Source of the DNA: Frankiales bacterium
GTDB lineage: Bacteria; Actinomycetota; Actinomycetes; Mycobacteriales; SCTD01
Assembly (NCBI GenBank): GCA_025464695.1
Contig: JAODNQ010000011.1
Coordinates: 1 to 6,891, forward strand
DNA: 6,891 bases
Direction: 5' to 3'
Of this stretch, positions 1-5,464 are shown piece by piece; position 1 is the first letter of the stretch, and each line of letters begins with the position of its first letter. Below the pieces are notes generated by a model that saw only the letters and a list, made by a program, of their open reading frames with translations, was not told the origin of the DNA and searched no databases. The position numbers and the translations under genes were made by a program.

Positions 1-286
1 TCGGCTGCGGCCCGGCTCCGCCCCCACCACCGCCACCGTCGCCACCGCCACCACCGCGGCGACGCCCGTCGAGGATGAGCAGGCGCAGCGCCAGGCCGAC
101 GGTCGCCACCGACAGCACCACCTGCCCGGCGACGCCGTCCCGAAGGCCGGTCGCGGCCGAGGCGAGGTGAAAGCCGATCAGCAGCCGCAGGACGAGCCGG
201 CCCGTCGGCCGGGCGACCAGCGCCTCGAGCCGTCGGCGGCCAGAGAGCAGCAGGGCCAGGCACGTCAGGACCGCGGCAGCCGTCAT
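1..286 (-). CDS. Small multi-pass membrane protein with Gly-rich tail (partial, 5' end present)
   Basis: An open minus-strand frame runs from an ATG at 286-284 to the window edge without a stop (95 codons seen). I do not recognise the family. It starts MTAAAVLTCLALLLSG, a hydrophobic stretch, then an Arg-rich turn. Two more hydrophobic segments follow at about residues 30-48 and 52-71. After the positively charged RRR comes a tail of almost pure glycine with one Asp (about residues 77-90), then AGPQP at the edge. The likely form is a small protein of two or three membrane helices with a disordered C-terminus. On its own strand GAGAGG lies 6 nt before the ATG, a fair ribosome binding site. The gene is divergent from the two-component system, with 162 bp between the two starts, so shared regulation is possible. 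The continuous frame, start signal and membrane pattern support a real gene; function is unknown. Confidence 0.55.
   Translation of the reverse strand, partial: MTAAAVLTCLALLLSGRRRLEALVARPTGRLVLRLLIGFHLASAATGLRDGVAGQVVLSVATVGLALRLLILDGRRRGGGGGDGGGGGGGAGPQP
25..57. repeat. CCN/GGN trinucleotide-rich tract encoding polyglycine
   Basis: Runs of cca/ccg triplets on the + strand read as GGT/GGC glycine codons on the minus strand, inside the tail of the left-edge membrane protein. It is an imperfect simple-sequence tract, likely variable in length between strains. Confidence 0.5.
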
Positions 287-298
287 GAGAGGCCTCTC
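287..298. promoter_or_regulatory. 12-bp perfect palindrome abutting the divergent gene's start codon
   Basis: GAGAGGCCTCTC is a perfect inverted repeat with no loop. It directly touches the ATG (284-286, minus strand) of the left-edge gene and contains that gene's Shine-Dalgarno-like GAGAGG. It could be an operator half of the divergent intergenic region (287-448), or a chance palindrome. The rest of that intergenic region shows no clear -10/-35 pair. It holds single TTCAG-type sequences on opposite strands (CTGAA at 343-347 and TTCAG at 407-411). Confidence 0.22.
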
Positions 299-448
299 TG
301 GACGAGGGACCATCATCCTGCGCTCCGATGCCTTGGAGCCGGCTGAACGGCTGCGCGAGGCGGTCACGACGGGTGGACCGCACGCCTCCTCGTGCACGTG
401 GCACGGTTCAGGACCGGGGGCGCCGACAGACACGGACAGGGGTGGGCG

Positions 449-1135
449 ATGCGCATGCTCGTGGTGGAGGACGAGATCGCCTTTGCGGAGGCCCTCCGTG
501 ACGGGCTGGTCGCGGAAGGCTTCGCCGTCGACCTCGCCCACGACGGGGAGCGGGCCTTGCAGTTGGCCCGCAACCGCCCCTACGACGCGATCGTCCTGGA
601 CCTGATGCTGCCCGGGCCGCACGGCTACGACGTCTGCCGCACCCTGCGTCGGGAAGGCGTCTGGACCCCGGTGCTGATGCTGACGGCCAAGGACGGTGAG
701 CACGACCACGCGGACGCTCTCGACCTGGGCGTGGACGCCTTCCTGACCAAGCCGTCGTCGTTCGTGGTGATCCTGGCGACGCTGCGCGCCCTGGTCCGCC
801 GCGGCGCCGGCGAGCGCCCCGCGGTCCTACAGGTCGGTGCGCTCGAGCTCGACCCGTCGGCGCACCGGGTACGGATCGGCGGCGAAGCCGTGGCACTGCG
901 GCCTCGGGAGTTCGCCCTGCTGCACTACCTGATCCGGCGCAGCGGCGAGGCGGTCAGCAAGGCCGACGTGCTGAGCAACGTCTGGGACGAGCACTACCAG
1001 GGCGACCACAACATCGTCGAGGTCTACGTCAGCTACCTCCGGCGCAAGCTCACCCCGGCTGGAGCGCCCGTGATCGAGACGGTCCGGGGCGTCGGGTACC
1101 GGCTGGTCCCGCCCGAGGAGCGCGAGCCCGGGTGA
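449..1135 (+). CDS. OmpR/PhoB-family response regulator
   Basis: This is a 228-residue DNA-binding response regulator, the normal length for an OmpR-type protein. The receiver domain covers about residues 1-120: acidic pocket E7/D8 (LVVEDE), phospho-acceptor D51 in IVLDLMLPG, switch T79 in MLTAKD, aromatic F98 and conserved K101. The usual KPF is KPS here, and the following helix (FVVILATLRALV) lacks the common F-x-E-L pattern. The winged-helix effector domain covers about residues 126-222, with LRPREFALL, the recognition helix NIVEVYVSYLRRKL and the ending TVRGVGYRL. ATG 449 was chosen over the in-frame ATG at 392 because the protein then begins exactly at the conserved MRMLVVEDE and AGGGG lies 6 nt upstream (438-442). 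Its stop overlaps the kinase start by 4 bp (GTGA), so the two are translated together. It is expected to bind tandem direct repeats when phosphorylated by the adjacent kinase; the TTCAG repeat at 2455-2470 is a candidate target. Confidence 0.95.
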   Translation: MRMLVVEDEIAFAEALRDGLVAEGFAVDLAHDGERALQLARNRPYDAIVLDLMLPGPHGYDVCRTLRREGVWTPVLMLTAKDGEHDHADALDLGVDAFLTKPSSFVVILATLRALVRRGAGERPAVLQVGALELDPSAHRVRIGGEAVALRPREFALLHYLIRRSGEAVSKADVLSNVWDEHYQGDHNIVEVYVSYLRRKLTPAGAPVIETVRGVGYRLVPPEEREPG

Positions 1136-2451
1136 GGTGGTCCCGACTCTCCTTGCGGCTGCGGACCACGCTCGTCGCCGCTGCTGCGCTGCTGCTCGGC
1201 CTCAGCCTGGGGTGCGCCCTGCTCGTCACGTCGCTGCGCCGCGAGCTGATCGCGAGCCTGGACGACGCCGCCCTCACGAGGGCGGGCGACGCGGCGGCCG
1301 CCCTGGATCGCGGTGACGAGCAGTCATCGGTCAGCCGAGCCGGCGGCGAGAGCAGCTCCGTGCAGGTCCTCGACCGGGGCGGGCGCGTCGTGGCCGCCAG
1401 TCCCGGCCTGCCCGACGAGGGCGTCGTCCGCCGGCGGACGTCACACCCGTCGGACATCCGGGTCGCCGGCCGTGAGTTCCGGGTCCTCGCCCGGCCGGCG
1501 GGGCCTTACCTGGTCGTCGTCCTCACGCCGATGGACGACGTCGAGGAGTCGACCCGGAGGTTGACGACCCTGCTGGTTGCCGGAGCACCCGTGCTGCTGC
1601 TGACGGTCTGCGCCGCCATCTGGTTGCTCGTGGGGTACACGCTGCACGCCGTCGAACGGCTGCGGGTCCAGGTCGCGGACCTGTCGGCCACGGGGTTGGA
1701 CCGCCGCGTGGACCTGCCGGAGGCCCGCGACGAGGTGCGTCGGCTGGCGGAGACGATGAACCAGCTCCTCGGGCGGCTCGAGGCTGCCTCCACCACGCAG
1801 CGCCGGTTCGCCGCAGATGCCGCACACGAGCTCCGCAGCCCGCTCACCGCGGTACGCACCCGGATCGAGGTCAACGCCCGGCTCGGGGACCTCCACGCCT
1901 GGCAGGAGGCCGTGCCCGGAATGCTGGAGGGCACCGACCGGCTGAGCTCGCTCGTGGACGACCTGCTGGCACTGGCCCGGCTGGACGAAGCCGGTCCCCT
2001 GCCCCGCCGCACCAGCGTGGACCTCGACGAGCTCGTGTTCGCCGCCGTCCGGAACCTGCGCGACGTCGTTCCTGTCGCGCTGGACGTCCGGGGGGTGGGG
2101 GCCGGCCTCGTGCACGGTGACCCGGACCTGCTCGCCCGCGTCGTCGGCAACCTGCTGTCGAACGCGGTCCGCTACGCCACGACCTGCGTCTGGATCACGC
2201 TGCAGACCACGGCGGAGCAGGTGCACCTCACGGTGCGGGACGACGGTCCAGGCGTTCCTGAGCAGGAGCGGGAGCGCGTGTTCGAGCGCTTCCACCGCCT
2301 GGACAGCGCTCGGAGCCGCGGGCGCGGCGGCACGGGTCTGGGACTGGCGATCGTCCAGGAGGCCGTCGTCGCGCACGGCGGCCGCGTGTCCATCACGGAC
2401 GGGGCACCCGGCGCGGCGGTCCACGTCGTGCTCCCCCACGACCCGTCTTGA
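1132..2451 (+). CDS. Sensor histidine kinase, HAMP/HisKA/HATPase type
   Basis: A 439-residue membrane kinase, the partner of the preceding regulator. Order of parts: cytoplasmic basic N-terminus, first membrane helix (about 12-33), extracytoplasmic sensor segment of about 110 residues (34-144) without a fold I recognise, second helix (about 146-169), HAMP linker (about 170-222), dimerisation/phosphotransfer domain with H232 in AHELRSPLTAV, and the ATP-binding domain. The last has the N box (GNLLSNAVRYA, N344), G1 (DDGPG, 370-374), F box (ERFHR) and G2 (GTGLGLAI, 400-407). All catalytic boxes are intact. It starts at GTG 1132 inside the regulator's stop (GTGA overlap), with AGGAG at 1116-1120, indicating one transcript and translational coupling. 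The signal sensed cannot be read from the sequence; the downstream cell-wall genes suggest envelope or lipid-carrier stress (inference). Confidence 0.95.
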   Translation: MRWSRLSLRLRTTLVAAAALLLGLSLGCALLVTSLRRELIASLDDAALTRAGDAAAALDRGDEQSSVSRAGGESSSVQVLDRGGRVVAASPGLPDEGVVRRRTSHPSDIRVAGREFRVLARPAGPYLVVVLTPMDDVEESTRRLTTLLVAGAPVLLLTVCAAIWLLVGYTLHAVERLRVQVADLSATGLDRRVDLPEARDEVRRLAETMNQLLGRLEAASTTQRRFAADAAHELRSPLTAVRTRIEVNARLGDLHAWQEAVPGMLEGTDRLSSLVDDLLALARLDEAGPLPRRTSVDLDELVFAAVRNLRDVVPVALDVRGVGAGLVHGDPDLLARVVGNLLSNAVRYATTCVWITLQTTAEQVHLTVRDDGPGVPEQERERVFERFHRLDSARSRGRGGTGLGLAIVQEAVVAHGGRVSITDGAPGAAVHVVLPHDPS

Positions 2452-2454
2452 GGC

Positions 2455-2487
2455 TTCAGTCCCCGTTCAGGTGCCCGTCGCTAGCGT
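2455..2487 (+). promoter_or_regulatory. Tandem TTCAG operator with -10 box before the DedA gene
   Basis: Two exact TTCAG copies start at 2455 and 2466, one helical turn (11 bp) apart, and the similarity continues through CCCG in both copies. This is the geometry of binding sites for OmpR/PhoB-family regulators. TAGCGT at 2482-2487 fits the actinobacterial -10 pattern TAnnnT. No good -35 is visible; the repeats sit at and just downstream of where it would be, as in promoters activated by PhoB-type proteins. The expected transcription start, about 7 nt after the -10, falls at 2494-2495, on the ATG itself, so the mRNA may be leaderless. The GAGGGG touching the ATG is too close to act as a ribosome binding site. 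Confidence 0.5.
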
Positions 2488-2494
2488 CGAGGGG

Positions 2495-3139
2495 ATGCAG
2501 ACGACGACGGCCCTGCCCGCCTTCCTGGACGGGCAACACCTGGTGGAGTCGTTCGGGCTCCTGGGCCTGCTGCTCGTCCTGTTCGCCGAGACCGGCCTGC
2601 TGCTGGGGTTCTTCCTGCCCGGCGACAGCCTGCTGTTCGCCGCCGGCTACGCCGCAACGGGAGAGCTCGCCCACGACCTGCACCCCAACATCGCCCTGGT
2701 GTGCCTGCTCGCCAGCCTGGTGGCGGTCGCCGGAGCGCAGACCGGCTTCACCCTCGGCCGGTCCGCCGGGCCGAGCCTGTTCCAGCGGGAGGACTCCCGT
2801 CTGTTCAAGCGCTCCTACGTCGAGCGCTCGGAGGCCGTCGTCGAGCGCTACGGGGTCGGGCGGGCGATCGTGCTCGCGCGGTTCGTCCCGATCGTGCGCA
2901 CGTTCCTCAACCCACTCCTCGGGGCCGGGCGCCTGCCGGCCCGCCGGTTCCTGCTGTGGAACGTCGTCGGAGGCGTCCTCTGGGGCACGGGCATCACGCT
3001 GCTGGGCTACTTCCTGGGAAGCATCAGCATCATCGGGAAGAACCTCGAGGTCGTGGCGCTGCTGATCGTCGCGCTGTCGGTCGCTCCCCTGGTCGTCGAG
3101 CTGGTCAAGCGACGCCCCTCCGGCACGCCGACGGCCTGA
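2495..3139 (+). CDS. DedA/SNARE-associated (VTT domain) family membrane protein 1
   Basis: A 214-residue polytopic membrane protein of the DedA family, whose usual length is about 200-230. Signature parts: the re-entrant hairpin motif with E32 and D44 (FAETGLLLGFFLPGDSLLF), a following small-residue helix, an amphipathic charged stretch (about 94-120, ERSEAVVERYG), the conserved Arg motif LARFVPIVRTFLNP (R129, R135), then GAG and a Trp-Asn-rich last section (LWNVVGGVLWG) with a C-terminal helix at about 185-205. Family members move phospholipids or undecaprenyl phosphate across the membrane and affect envelope stress and peptide-antibiotic tolerance; which substrate this one uses cannot be told. 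ATG 2495 is preferred because a -10 box lies 7 bp upstream. GTG 2471 is an in-frame alternative with no ribosome site. The open frame runs back into the kinase gene, but that part is not DedA-like. It is followed after 15 nt by the GT51 gene, likely on the same transcript. Confidence 0.93.
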   Translation: MQTTTALPAFLDGQHLVESFGLLGLLLVLFAETGLLLGFFLPGDSLLFAAGYAATGELAHDLHPNIALVCLLASLVAVAGAQTGFTLGRSAGPSLFQREDSRLFKRSYVERSEAVVERYGVGRAIVLARFVPIVRTFLNPLLGAGRLPARRFLLWNVVGGVLWGTGITLLGYFLGSISIIGKNLEVVALLIVALSVAPLVVELVKRRPSGTPTA

Positions 3140-3154
3140 GCACGAGCCCGACGC

Positions 3155-3859
3155 ATGCGCTCCGGGGCCTGGCGCCTGCTCTGGCTCCTCGCCGCGGTGG
3201 TCCTGACGCCCCCTACCGTCGTCGTCGTGCTGTGGCCGTTGACCCCGACTGCCGGATCGGCCGAAGTCCGAGTCGCGCAACGCCTCGCCCTTCACGCCTC
3301 GCAGGACCCGCATGCGCTGCCCTCCCCCGACAAGGTGGGCCGGGCCGTCATCGCCACCGAGGACAGCCGCTTCTTCCGGCACCGGGGCCTCGACACCCTC
3401 GGTGTGGCCCGGGCGCTCATCGGCTTCGCCCACGGACGAGCCGATCCCGGCGGGGCCACCCTCGAGCAGCAGCTGGCCAAGAACCTGTACACGCCGGGTC
3501 GCCACGGTCTCGTGCCCAAGGTGGAACAGGCCGAGCTGGCCTTCAAGCTCGACCGGAGCTGGTCCAAGCCGCAGGTCCTGGAGATGTACCTCGCGGCTGT
3601 CTACTTCGGCGCCGGCCACTACGGGCTCCCGGCAGCCGCCCGCGGGTACTTCGGTCGCGCTCCCGCTGACCTCACCTGGGGCCAGGCGTCGTTGCTCGCA
3701 GGACTGCTTCAGGCACCGAGCGCCTATGACCCCTATCGGCACCCCGAACGCGCCCGGCGTCGACAGCGGCACGTCCTCGACCGGCTCGTCGCGACCGGCT
3801 CCCTGACCAGCCTCGAGGCAGACCGCGCCGCGGCCGCGCCGTGGGCGCTGCGCAGGTAG
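3155..3859 (+). CDS. Monofunctional peptidoglycan glycosyltransferase (GT51, MtgA-like)
   Basis: A 234-residue protein with one N-terminal membrane anchor (about residues 8-28) and an extracytoplasmic GT51 domain, and no transpeptidase domain, as in monofunctional transglycosylases. GT51 enzymes polymerise lipid II glycan and release undecaprenyl diphosphate. Motifs: EDSRFFRHRG with catalytic E69 (residues 69-78), GGATLEQQLAKN (99-110), KVEQAELAFKLD (122-133), EMYLAAVYFG (143-152), AARGYFGR (161-168) and LLAGLLQAPSAYDP (180-193). In the third motif, usually RKxxE, the residue aligned with the second conserved Glu is Q125, with E124 next to it, and the usual YLN is YLA. These may be subfamily traits or affect activity. 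The gene starts 15 nt after the DedA stop with no strong ribosome site, which fits coupling to that gene. The motif order makes family assignment secure; catalytic competence is not proven. Confidence 0.92.
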   Translation: MRSGAWRLLWLLAAVVLTPPTVVVVLWPLTPTAGSAEVRVAQRLALHASQDPHALPSPDKVGRAVIATEDSRFFRHRGLDTLGVARALIGFAHGRADPGGATLEQQLAKNLYTPGRHGLVPKVEQAELAFKLDRSWSKPQVLEMYLAAVYFGAGHYGLPAAARGYFGRAPADLTWGQASLLAGLLQAPSAYDPYRHPERARRRQRHVLDRLVATGSLTSLEADRAAAAPWALRR

Positions 3860-3878
3860 GGACGATCTACCGGCCCGG

Positions 3879-3901
3879 CGCCCGGGTGCCGCCACCGGGC
3901 G
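3879..3901 (+). terminator. GC-rich hairpin after the GT51 gene
   Basis: The left arm 3879-3888 pairs with 3893-3901 around a CCGC tetraloop, with one bulged G. It lies 20 nt after the GT51 stop. There is no T-run, which is common for actinobacterial terminators but weakens the call. Confidence 0.35.
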
Positions 3902-3940
3902 GACCCTCGAGCCGCCGCCACGCGGATCCACCTGATGTGC

Positions 3941-3960
3941 TCGGGCAGCAGGGCTGCCGA
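3941..3960 (+). other. Second hairpin in the GT51-PAP2 gap
   Basis: GGCAGC (3944-3949) pairs with GCTGCC (3953-3958) across a 3-nt loop, and can extend to TCG/CGA with a bulge. It lies about 75 bp before the PAP2 start and could be part of a tandem terminator or a leader structure. The 174-bp gap (3860-4033) shows no convincing promoter or coding frame. Confidence 0.25.
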
Positions 3961-4033
3961 CGCGTAGCGACCACCCAGCTGCCGGCACCGCAGTCCGTCC
4001 CCCTCCCCCACCACGTCGAGAGGCTCCCGACCT

Positions 4034-4666
4034 GTGACACGCACCCTGCCGCTCGCCCTCGGTGATCGAGGCGACTTCCGCATCGTCAACGACTTCGCGC
4101 GGCACACCGGATGGCTCCACCCGCCGGTCGTGGCATGGGCCCGCTTCGGCGTGGCCCTGTTCGCCGTCCTGCTCGTCCTCGCCGCATTCCAGGCCCGAGC
4201 TGGGCGCGATCCGCTCCAGGTCGCACGCGCCCTGCTCGCGGGCGCCGGGACGCTGCTGGCCGTCGCCGTCAACCAGCCCCTCGTCCACGCGGTCGGCGAA
4301 CGACGGCCCTTCGACCAGCTCCCGGACGTCCTCGTCCTCGTCCACCGCAGCTCCGACGCGTCCTTCCCGTCCGACCACGCCACGATGGCAGGAGCGGTGG
4401 CTGCGGGCCTGCTGCTGCTCGACCGGCGGCTGGGGGTCATCGCGTCGGTCGCGGCGCTCCTGATGGCCTTCGCCCGGGTCTACGTCGGTGTGCACTTCCC
4501 CCTCGACGTCATCGCAGGTCTGGCCGTCGGGGCTGCCGTCGCATCGCTCACCCAGCTCCTCGCACCCGCCGTCGCGCGGCTGCTCCTGCGGCTGCAGCGC
4601 ACCGCCGTGGGACCGCTGCTGCTGCCACCGCCTCACGACATCGACCGGCCCCTCGCCGCCCCGTGA
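4034..4666 (+). CDS. PAP2-family phosphatase, probable undecaprenyl-diphosphatase (BcrC-like)
   Basis: A 210-residue membrane phosphatase of the PAP2 superfamily, with hydrophobic segments at about 35-52, 64-84, 117-129, 133-147 and 157-180. The catalytic motifs are ERRP (R91, P92), SDASFPSDH (107-115; nucleophile-assisting H115) and ARVYVGVHFPLD (147-158; R148, catalytic H154, D158). The first motif lacks the Lys of the KxxxxxxRP consensus (V84 at that place); the other residues are present. Such enzymes dephosphorylate lipid diphosphates or phosphates on the outer membrane face. Next to a GT51 enzyme and DedA proteins, undecaprenyl diphosphate is the likeliest substrate, though phosphatidic acid or PG-phosphate cannot be excluded. 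The start GTG 4034 has GAGAGG at 4018-4023, 10 nt upstream. Its stop overlaps the next gene by 4 bp (GTGA). A 174-bp gap with hairpins separates it from the GT51 gene, so it may have its own promoter. Confidence 0.9.
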   Translation: MTRTLPLALGDRGDFRIVNDFARHTGWLHPPVVAWARFGVALFAVLLVLAAFQARAGRDPLQVARALLAGAGTLLAVAVNQPLVHAVGERRPFDQLPDVLVLVHRSSDASFPSDHATMAGAVAAGLLLLDRRLGVIASVAALLMAFARVYVGVHFPLDVIAGLAVGAAVASLTQLLAPAVARLLLRLQRTAVGPLLLPPPHDIDRPLAAP

Positions 4667-5280
4667 GTCGGCTGCTCGACGGGATCCTGCAGCTCCCGCC
4701 CGGTCTCGCGCTGGTCCTCGTCTTCCTGCTCCCCGCCCTGGAAGCGTCGGCCTTCGTCGGTGTCGTCGTGCCTGGTGAGATCGGGGTCATCCTCGGCGGG
4801 GCGCTGGCCAACCAGGGCAAGCTTCCGCTCTGGGCCGTGCTCGCCGCAGGGGTCGCGGGCGCTGTTCTCGGCGACTCCTTCGGCTACGCCGTGGGTGACC
4901 GCTACGGCGCGCGCCTGCTCGCCAGGCTGCCCAGCTGGTTGCTGAGGCCGGAGCACCTCCGTCGCACCGAGCAGACGATCGAACGGCTCGGCGGGAAGGC
5001 GGTCTTCGTCGGTCGCTTCACGGCGGCGCTCCGCGCACTCGTGCCCGGCATCGCGGGCATGAGCGGCATGACGTACCGGACGTTCCTCCCTTGGAACGTG
5101 TTGGGGGGCGCCACCTGGGCCAGCGGCTTCGTCGTGCTCGGCTACCTCGCCGGGAGCCAGTACAAGCGCATCGAGCAGTACGCGAACTACCTCGGGCTCG
5201 GACTCCTCCTAGCCCTCGGGCTCGCGGTCGCGCTCGATCGGGGGCGGAAGGGGCGTCGGCCGAGGACCCGAGCTCGCTGA
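4663..5280 (+). CDS. DedA/SNARE-associated (VTT domain) family membrane protein 2
   Basis: A 205-residue DedA-family protein, clearly different in sequence from the first one in this window. Family signatures: PALEASAFVGVVVPGE (residues 24-39, with E27 and E39), LGDSFGYAVGDRYG (69-82), the Arg motif VGRFTAALRALVPGIAGMSGM (R118, R124), PWNVLGGATWA (143-153) and a final hydrophobic helix (about 176-191) followed by a strongly basic tail (RGRKGRRPRTRAR). The start is GTG 4663, overlapping the PAP2 stop by 4 bp with no separate ribosome site, so translation is coupled to the phosphatase. PAP2 and DedA genes next to each other or fused are a known arrangement and fit a relay in which the phosphatase makes a lipid phosphate that the DedA protein carries across the membrane. 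That role is inference here. The frame is open upstream to 4111, but that part only shadows the PAP2 gene. Confidence 0.93.
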   Translation: MSRLLDGILQLPPGLALVLVFLLPALEASAFVGVVVPGEIGVILGGALANQGKLPLWAVLAAGVAGAVLGDSFGYAVGDRYGARLLARLPSWLLRPEHLRRTEQTIERLGGKAVFVGRFTAALRALVPGIAGMSGMTYRTFLPWNVLGGATWASGFVVLGYLAGSQYKRIEQYANYLGLGLLLALGLAVALDRGRKGRRPRTRAR

Positions 5281-5301
5281 ACAACGGCCCTGCGGTCGGA
5301 G

Positions 5302-5325
5302 GGCAGGCGCCACTCGAGGCCTGCC
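5302..5325 (+). terminator. Hairpin after the second DedA gene
   Basis: GGCAGGC (5302-5308) pairs perfectly with GCCTGCC (5319-5325) around a 10-nt loop, 21 nt after the DedA stop. There is no T-run. It likely ends the PAP2-DedA transcript. An ATG follows immediately at 5326, so a role in hiding a start site is the alternative. Confidence 0.4.
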
Positions 5326-5346
5326 ATGACCGTCCACATCGAGGAG

Positions 5347-5355
5347 TTGTCCACA
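5347..5355 (+). promoter_or_regulatory. Single DnaA-box-like 9-mer
   Basis: TTGTCCACA equals the DnaA-box form favoured in high-GC actinobacteria. Only one copy is seen between the second DedA gene and the integrase, so it is not an origin on this evidence and may be chance. Confidence 0.2.
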
Positions 5356-5464
5356 GGTGTGCTTCAACGCGTGGCCGACGGCCCTTCACGCAGCACAAGG
5401 TGCGTATCGAGCTGCGCACGGCTCGGCTACCCGTGGCGAGCAGCAGCGAAGCCGAGGAGGCACC

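Noticed and set aside
392..448. Longer response-regulator start at ATG 392
   Set aside because: The 19 extra residues do not belong to the receiver fold; ATG 449 has a ribosome site and begins at the conserved N-terminus.
1441..2439. Minus-strand open frame of 332 codons opposite the kinase
   Set aside because: Low-complexity composition without motifs, and a mirror of the well-supported kinase gene.
2117..2494. N-terminal extension of DedA1 into the kinase gene
   Set aside because: The added part is an out-of-frame reading of the kinase ATPase domain and is Arg/Ser-rich.
2456..4636. Minus-strand open frame of 726 codons opposite DedA1, GT51 and PAP2
   Set aside because: Its translation is Gln/Gly/Arg/Asp-rich with no domain, and it lies antisense to three genes with clear family motifs. 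Long antisense frames are expected in very GC-rich DNA.
4111..4662. N-terminal extension of DedA2 across the PAP2 gene
   Set aside because: It is an out-of-frame reading of PAP2, rich in Arg/Pro/Gly. GTG 4663, coupled to the PAP2 stop, fits the family length.
4973..4990. cagacg-atcgaac resemblance to the tRNA-Val 3' half, as a second attachment site
   Set aside because: It needs a 2-nt gap, covers only about 13 matching bases and lies inside the conserved DedA2 coding sequence. The 9-bp gacgggatc match at 4678-4686 is likewise too short.
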